Both the position numbers and the translations under genes were made by a program. A DNA stretch of 22,347 bases, from NCBI GenBank assembly GCA_943357275.1, contig CALRGL010000005.1:1-22347 (forward strand), given 5' to 3'. Shown here one piece after another: positions 21,054 through 22,347 of this stretch. Under the pieces are notes generated by a model, which searched no databases, was not told where the DNA came from, and saw only the letters and a list, made by a program, of their open reading frames with translations. The number at the start of each line of letters is the position of its first letter. Within the stretch, counting starts at the first letter, position 1. The stretch comes from Candidatus Uhrbacteria bacterium RIFOXYB12_FULL_58_10. GTDB taxonomy: Bacteria; Patescibacteriota; Patescibacteriia; UBA9934; GWF2-40-263.

Positions 21054-21251
21054 ATGGATACAAAAACTCTCCGCTCAAAATCACGAGAAGTTTTAGAAAA
21101 AGAAATGAAGGATGCACAAGCACATTTGAAGCAACTTCAATTCAGTCTCTCCTCAAATCAGCTCGGAAATGTCCGTGATGTGAGAAAGACAAAACAACTT
21201 ATCGCTCGCATTCAAACTCTTCTTAATCAACAAAACGCAGTACAAGCGTAA
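21054..21251 (+). CDS. rpmC: 50S ribosomal protein L29
   Basis: L29 (65 residues) is a two-helix protein beside the tunnel exit. The helical KTLRSKSREVLEKEMKDAQ and the conserved hinge QLGNVRDVRKTKQLIARIQTLL identify it. ATG 21054 is chosen; a GTG at 21039 lies inside rplP and adds residues not seen in the family. The ATG begins one base after the rplP stop, so re-initiation is likely. Confidence 0.94.
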   Translation: MDTKTLRSKSREVLEKEMKDAQAHLKQLQFSLSSNQLGNVRDVRKTKQLIARIQTLLNQQNAVQA

Positions 21252-21258
21252 TTACGAT

Positions 21259-21510
21259 ATGTCCGAAACTCAGACACCAAACAATCGAAGAGCGTTCAAA
21301 GGAACGGTCGTCTCGACAAAGATGGACAAGACACTTGTAGTTCGTGTTGATCGAACAGTTGTTCATCCTAAATATGGAAAACGCTTTATTCAAAGCAAAA
21401 AGTTCCATGTTCATGATGAGCAGAACAGCCATAAGATCGGTGATGTCGTCGCTATTAAGGAATGCCAGCCGCTTTCAAAAACAAAGCGATGGTGTGTGGT
21501 AAACGTCTAA
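21259..21510 (+). CDS. rpsQ: 30S ribosomal protein S17
   Basis: S17 (83 residues) is an OB-fold protein binding 16S rRNA near h11/h20. RRAFKGTVVSTKMDKTLVVRV, HPKYGKRF, SKKFHVHDE and CQPLSKTKRWCVV are typical family blocks; length is normal. No SD before ATG 21259. Confidence 0.97.
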   Translation: MSETQTPNNRRAFKGTVVSTKMDKTLVVRVDRTVVHPKYGKRFIQSKKFHVHDEQNSHKIGDVVAIKECQPLSKTKRWCVVNV

Positions 21511-21511
21511 T

Positions 21512-21883
21512 ATGGTCCAGCTAGAATCAATGCTCAAAGTAGCAGATAACACAGGTGCAAAACGGCTTCAAGTAATCCGTGTTCTTGGGGGTTACAAAAA
21601 GCGTTATGCTGTTATCGGTGACCTTGTGACAGCGGCTGTAAAAGAAGCTGTTCCACATGCGAACGTGAAAAAAGGTGATGTTGTCACCGCTGTTCTCGTT
21701 CGATCACGCAAGGAAACACGCCGAAAAGACGGTACCTACATTCGTTTCGATGAAAACGCCGTTGTTATCATTGATAAGAAAACAAAAGATCCAAAAGGTA
21801 CTCGTATCTTTGGACCAGTTGCTCGAGAATTACGAAATGCTGGTTTTACTAAAATTATTTCATTAGCACCAGAAGTGCTCTAA
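21512..21883 (+). CDS. rplN: 50S ribosomal protein L14
   Basis: L14 (123 residues) forms intersubunit bridge B8. The start MVQLESMLKVADNTGAKRLQ is near-universal; KKGDVVTAVLVRSRKETRRKDG, FDENAVVIID and GTRIFGPVARELR complete the family pattern. It begins one base after the rpsQ stop; no SD. Confidence 0.98.
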   Translation: MVQLESMLKVADNTGAKRLQVIRVLGGYKKRYAVIGDLVTAAVKEAVPHANVKKGDVVTAVLVRSRKETRRKDGTYIRFDENAVVIIDKKTKDPKGTRIFGPVARELRNAGFTKIISLAPEVL

Positions 21884-21895
21884 TCCTTTCTCTCT

Positions 21896-22219
21896 ATGAA
21901 AATCAAAACCGGTGACAAAGTCCGGGTCTTGACCGGAAAAGACAAAGGAAAAGAAGGAAAAATCCTTCAGGTTTTTCCTCAAATTGAGCGCGTGGTTATT
22001 GAAGGGGTTAACTTGTTTACGCGTCACCTTCGTGGTCGTGGACAAAATGCTGGTCAAAAAATTCAATTTCCTGGTGCAATGCATGTTTCCAACGTCCAAA
22101 TTATTTCATCTAAAGGCGGTGTATTCGGTCGTATTGGTTATAAGACCATCGACTTGAATGGAGAAAAGAAAAAGATTCGTGTGATCCGCAAGAAGGGTAA
22201 AGAAGAGGATGTCGAATAA
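21896..22219 (+). CDS. rplX: 50S ribosomal protein L24
   Basis: L24 (107 residues) is an early assembly initiator that binds the 5' domain of 23S rRNA. MKIKTGDKVRVLTGKDKGKEG is the KOW motif, and VIEGVNLFTRHLR followed by FPGAMHVSNVQI is typical. The 12 bases before the ATG are pyrimidine-rich (ATCCTTTCTCTC), the opposite of an SD. Confidence 0.97.
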   Translation: MKIKTGDKVRVLTGKDKGKEGKILQVFPQIERVVIEGVNLFTRHLRGRGQNAGQKIQFPGAMHVSNVQIISSKGGVFGRIGYKTIDLNGEKKKIRVIRKKGKEEDVE

Positions 22220-22223
22220 ACGT

Positions 22224-22347
22224 ATGTCATTACGAGAAGAATACAAAAAAGATATTGTTCCAAAGCTCAAAGAAGAGTTTGGATATAAAAATATCAACGC
22301 TGTTCCAACTGTGAAGTCCGTAACCCTGAATATTGGGCTCGGACCTG
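22224..22347 (+). CDS. rplE: 50S ribosomal protein L5, N-terminal part, runs off window
   Basis: Starting at ATG 22224, five bases after rplX, the frame reads MSLREEYKKDIVPKLKEEFG and then YKNINAVPTVKSVTLNIGLGP to the edge without a stop. This matches the N-terminus of L5, which binds 5S rRNA and contacts the P-site tRNA. Its place directly after rplX is the classical spc order. Confidence 0.92.
   Translation, partial: MSLREEYKKDIVPKLKEEFGYKNINAVPTVKSVTLNIGLGP

Overview
The window is 22.3 kb of a small, densely packed bacterial genome of moderate GC content. The gene set and layout fit a member of the Patescibacteria/Candidate Phyla Radiation. The supporting signs are short intergenic gaps, many start codons without a Shine-Dalgarno sequence, several near-leaderless promoters, an S12 with a basic insertion, an L23 with a long N-terminal extension, and heavy use of the Arg codon CGA even in highly expressed genes. 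This placement is inference; no 16S rRNA gene is present.

Left part (1-6.95 kb) holds short transcription units, several divergent. They are: a partial minus-strand SLOG-like gene running off the left edge; dtd (D-Tyr-tRNA deacylase); a stand-alone HD alarmone-hydrolase-like gene; a PlsC-type acyltransferase; a DCC-family thiol-disulfide protein; a 108-bp inverted-repeat element; an inosine/xanthosine triphosphatase; a minus-strand zinc-ribbon Nudix gene; murA; and a site-2-protease-like M50 gene. Most units have a recognisable TTGAC-type -35, a 16-18 bp spacer and a TATNNT -10, and many end in a clear intrinsic terminator.

Middle part (7.0-10.66 kb) holds one very long DEAH-box (HrpA/Prp43-like) RNA helicase reading frame. 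A single in-frame TGA interrupts it exactly where the family has a conserved cysteine. The frame resumes immediately and runs 678 more codons, including the OB-fold, a coiled coil, a cysteine cluster and a second coiled coil. Its promoter contains a perfect 8+8 inverted repeat that looks like an operator.

Right part (10.69-22.35 kb) is the str and S10/spc ribosomal region: rpsL, rpsG, fusA, an orphan Phd/YefM-like gene with a G8 tract, tuf, rpsJ, then after a 375-bp structured gap rplC, rplD, rplW, rplB, rpsS, rplV, rpsC, rplP, rpmC, rpsQ, rplN, rplX and the start of rplE. Terminator hairpins between rpsG/fusA, fusA/orphan gene, orphan gene/tuf, tuf/rpsJ and rpsJ/rplC, with new promoters before the orphan gene, tuf and rplC, suggest that the classical operons are cut into separately tuned units.

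The points most worth a second look are the TGA at the helicase cysteine, the structured RNA-like gap between rpsJ and rplC, the mixture of near-leaderless and SD-led genes, MurA with Asp in place of the catalytic Cys, terminator stems that overlap the next promoter, and the orphan antitoxin-like gene between fusA and tuf.
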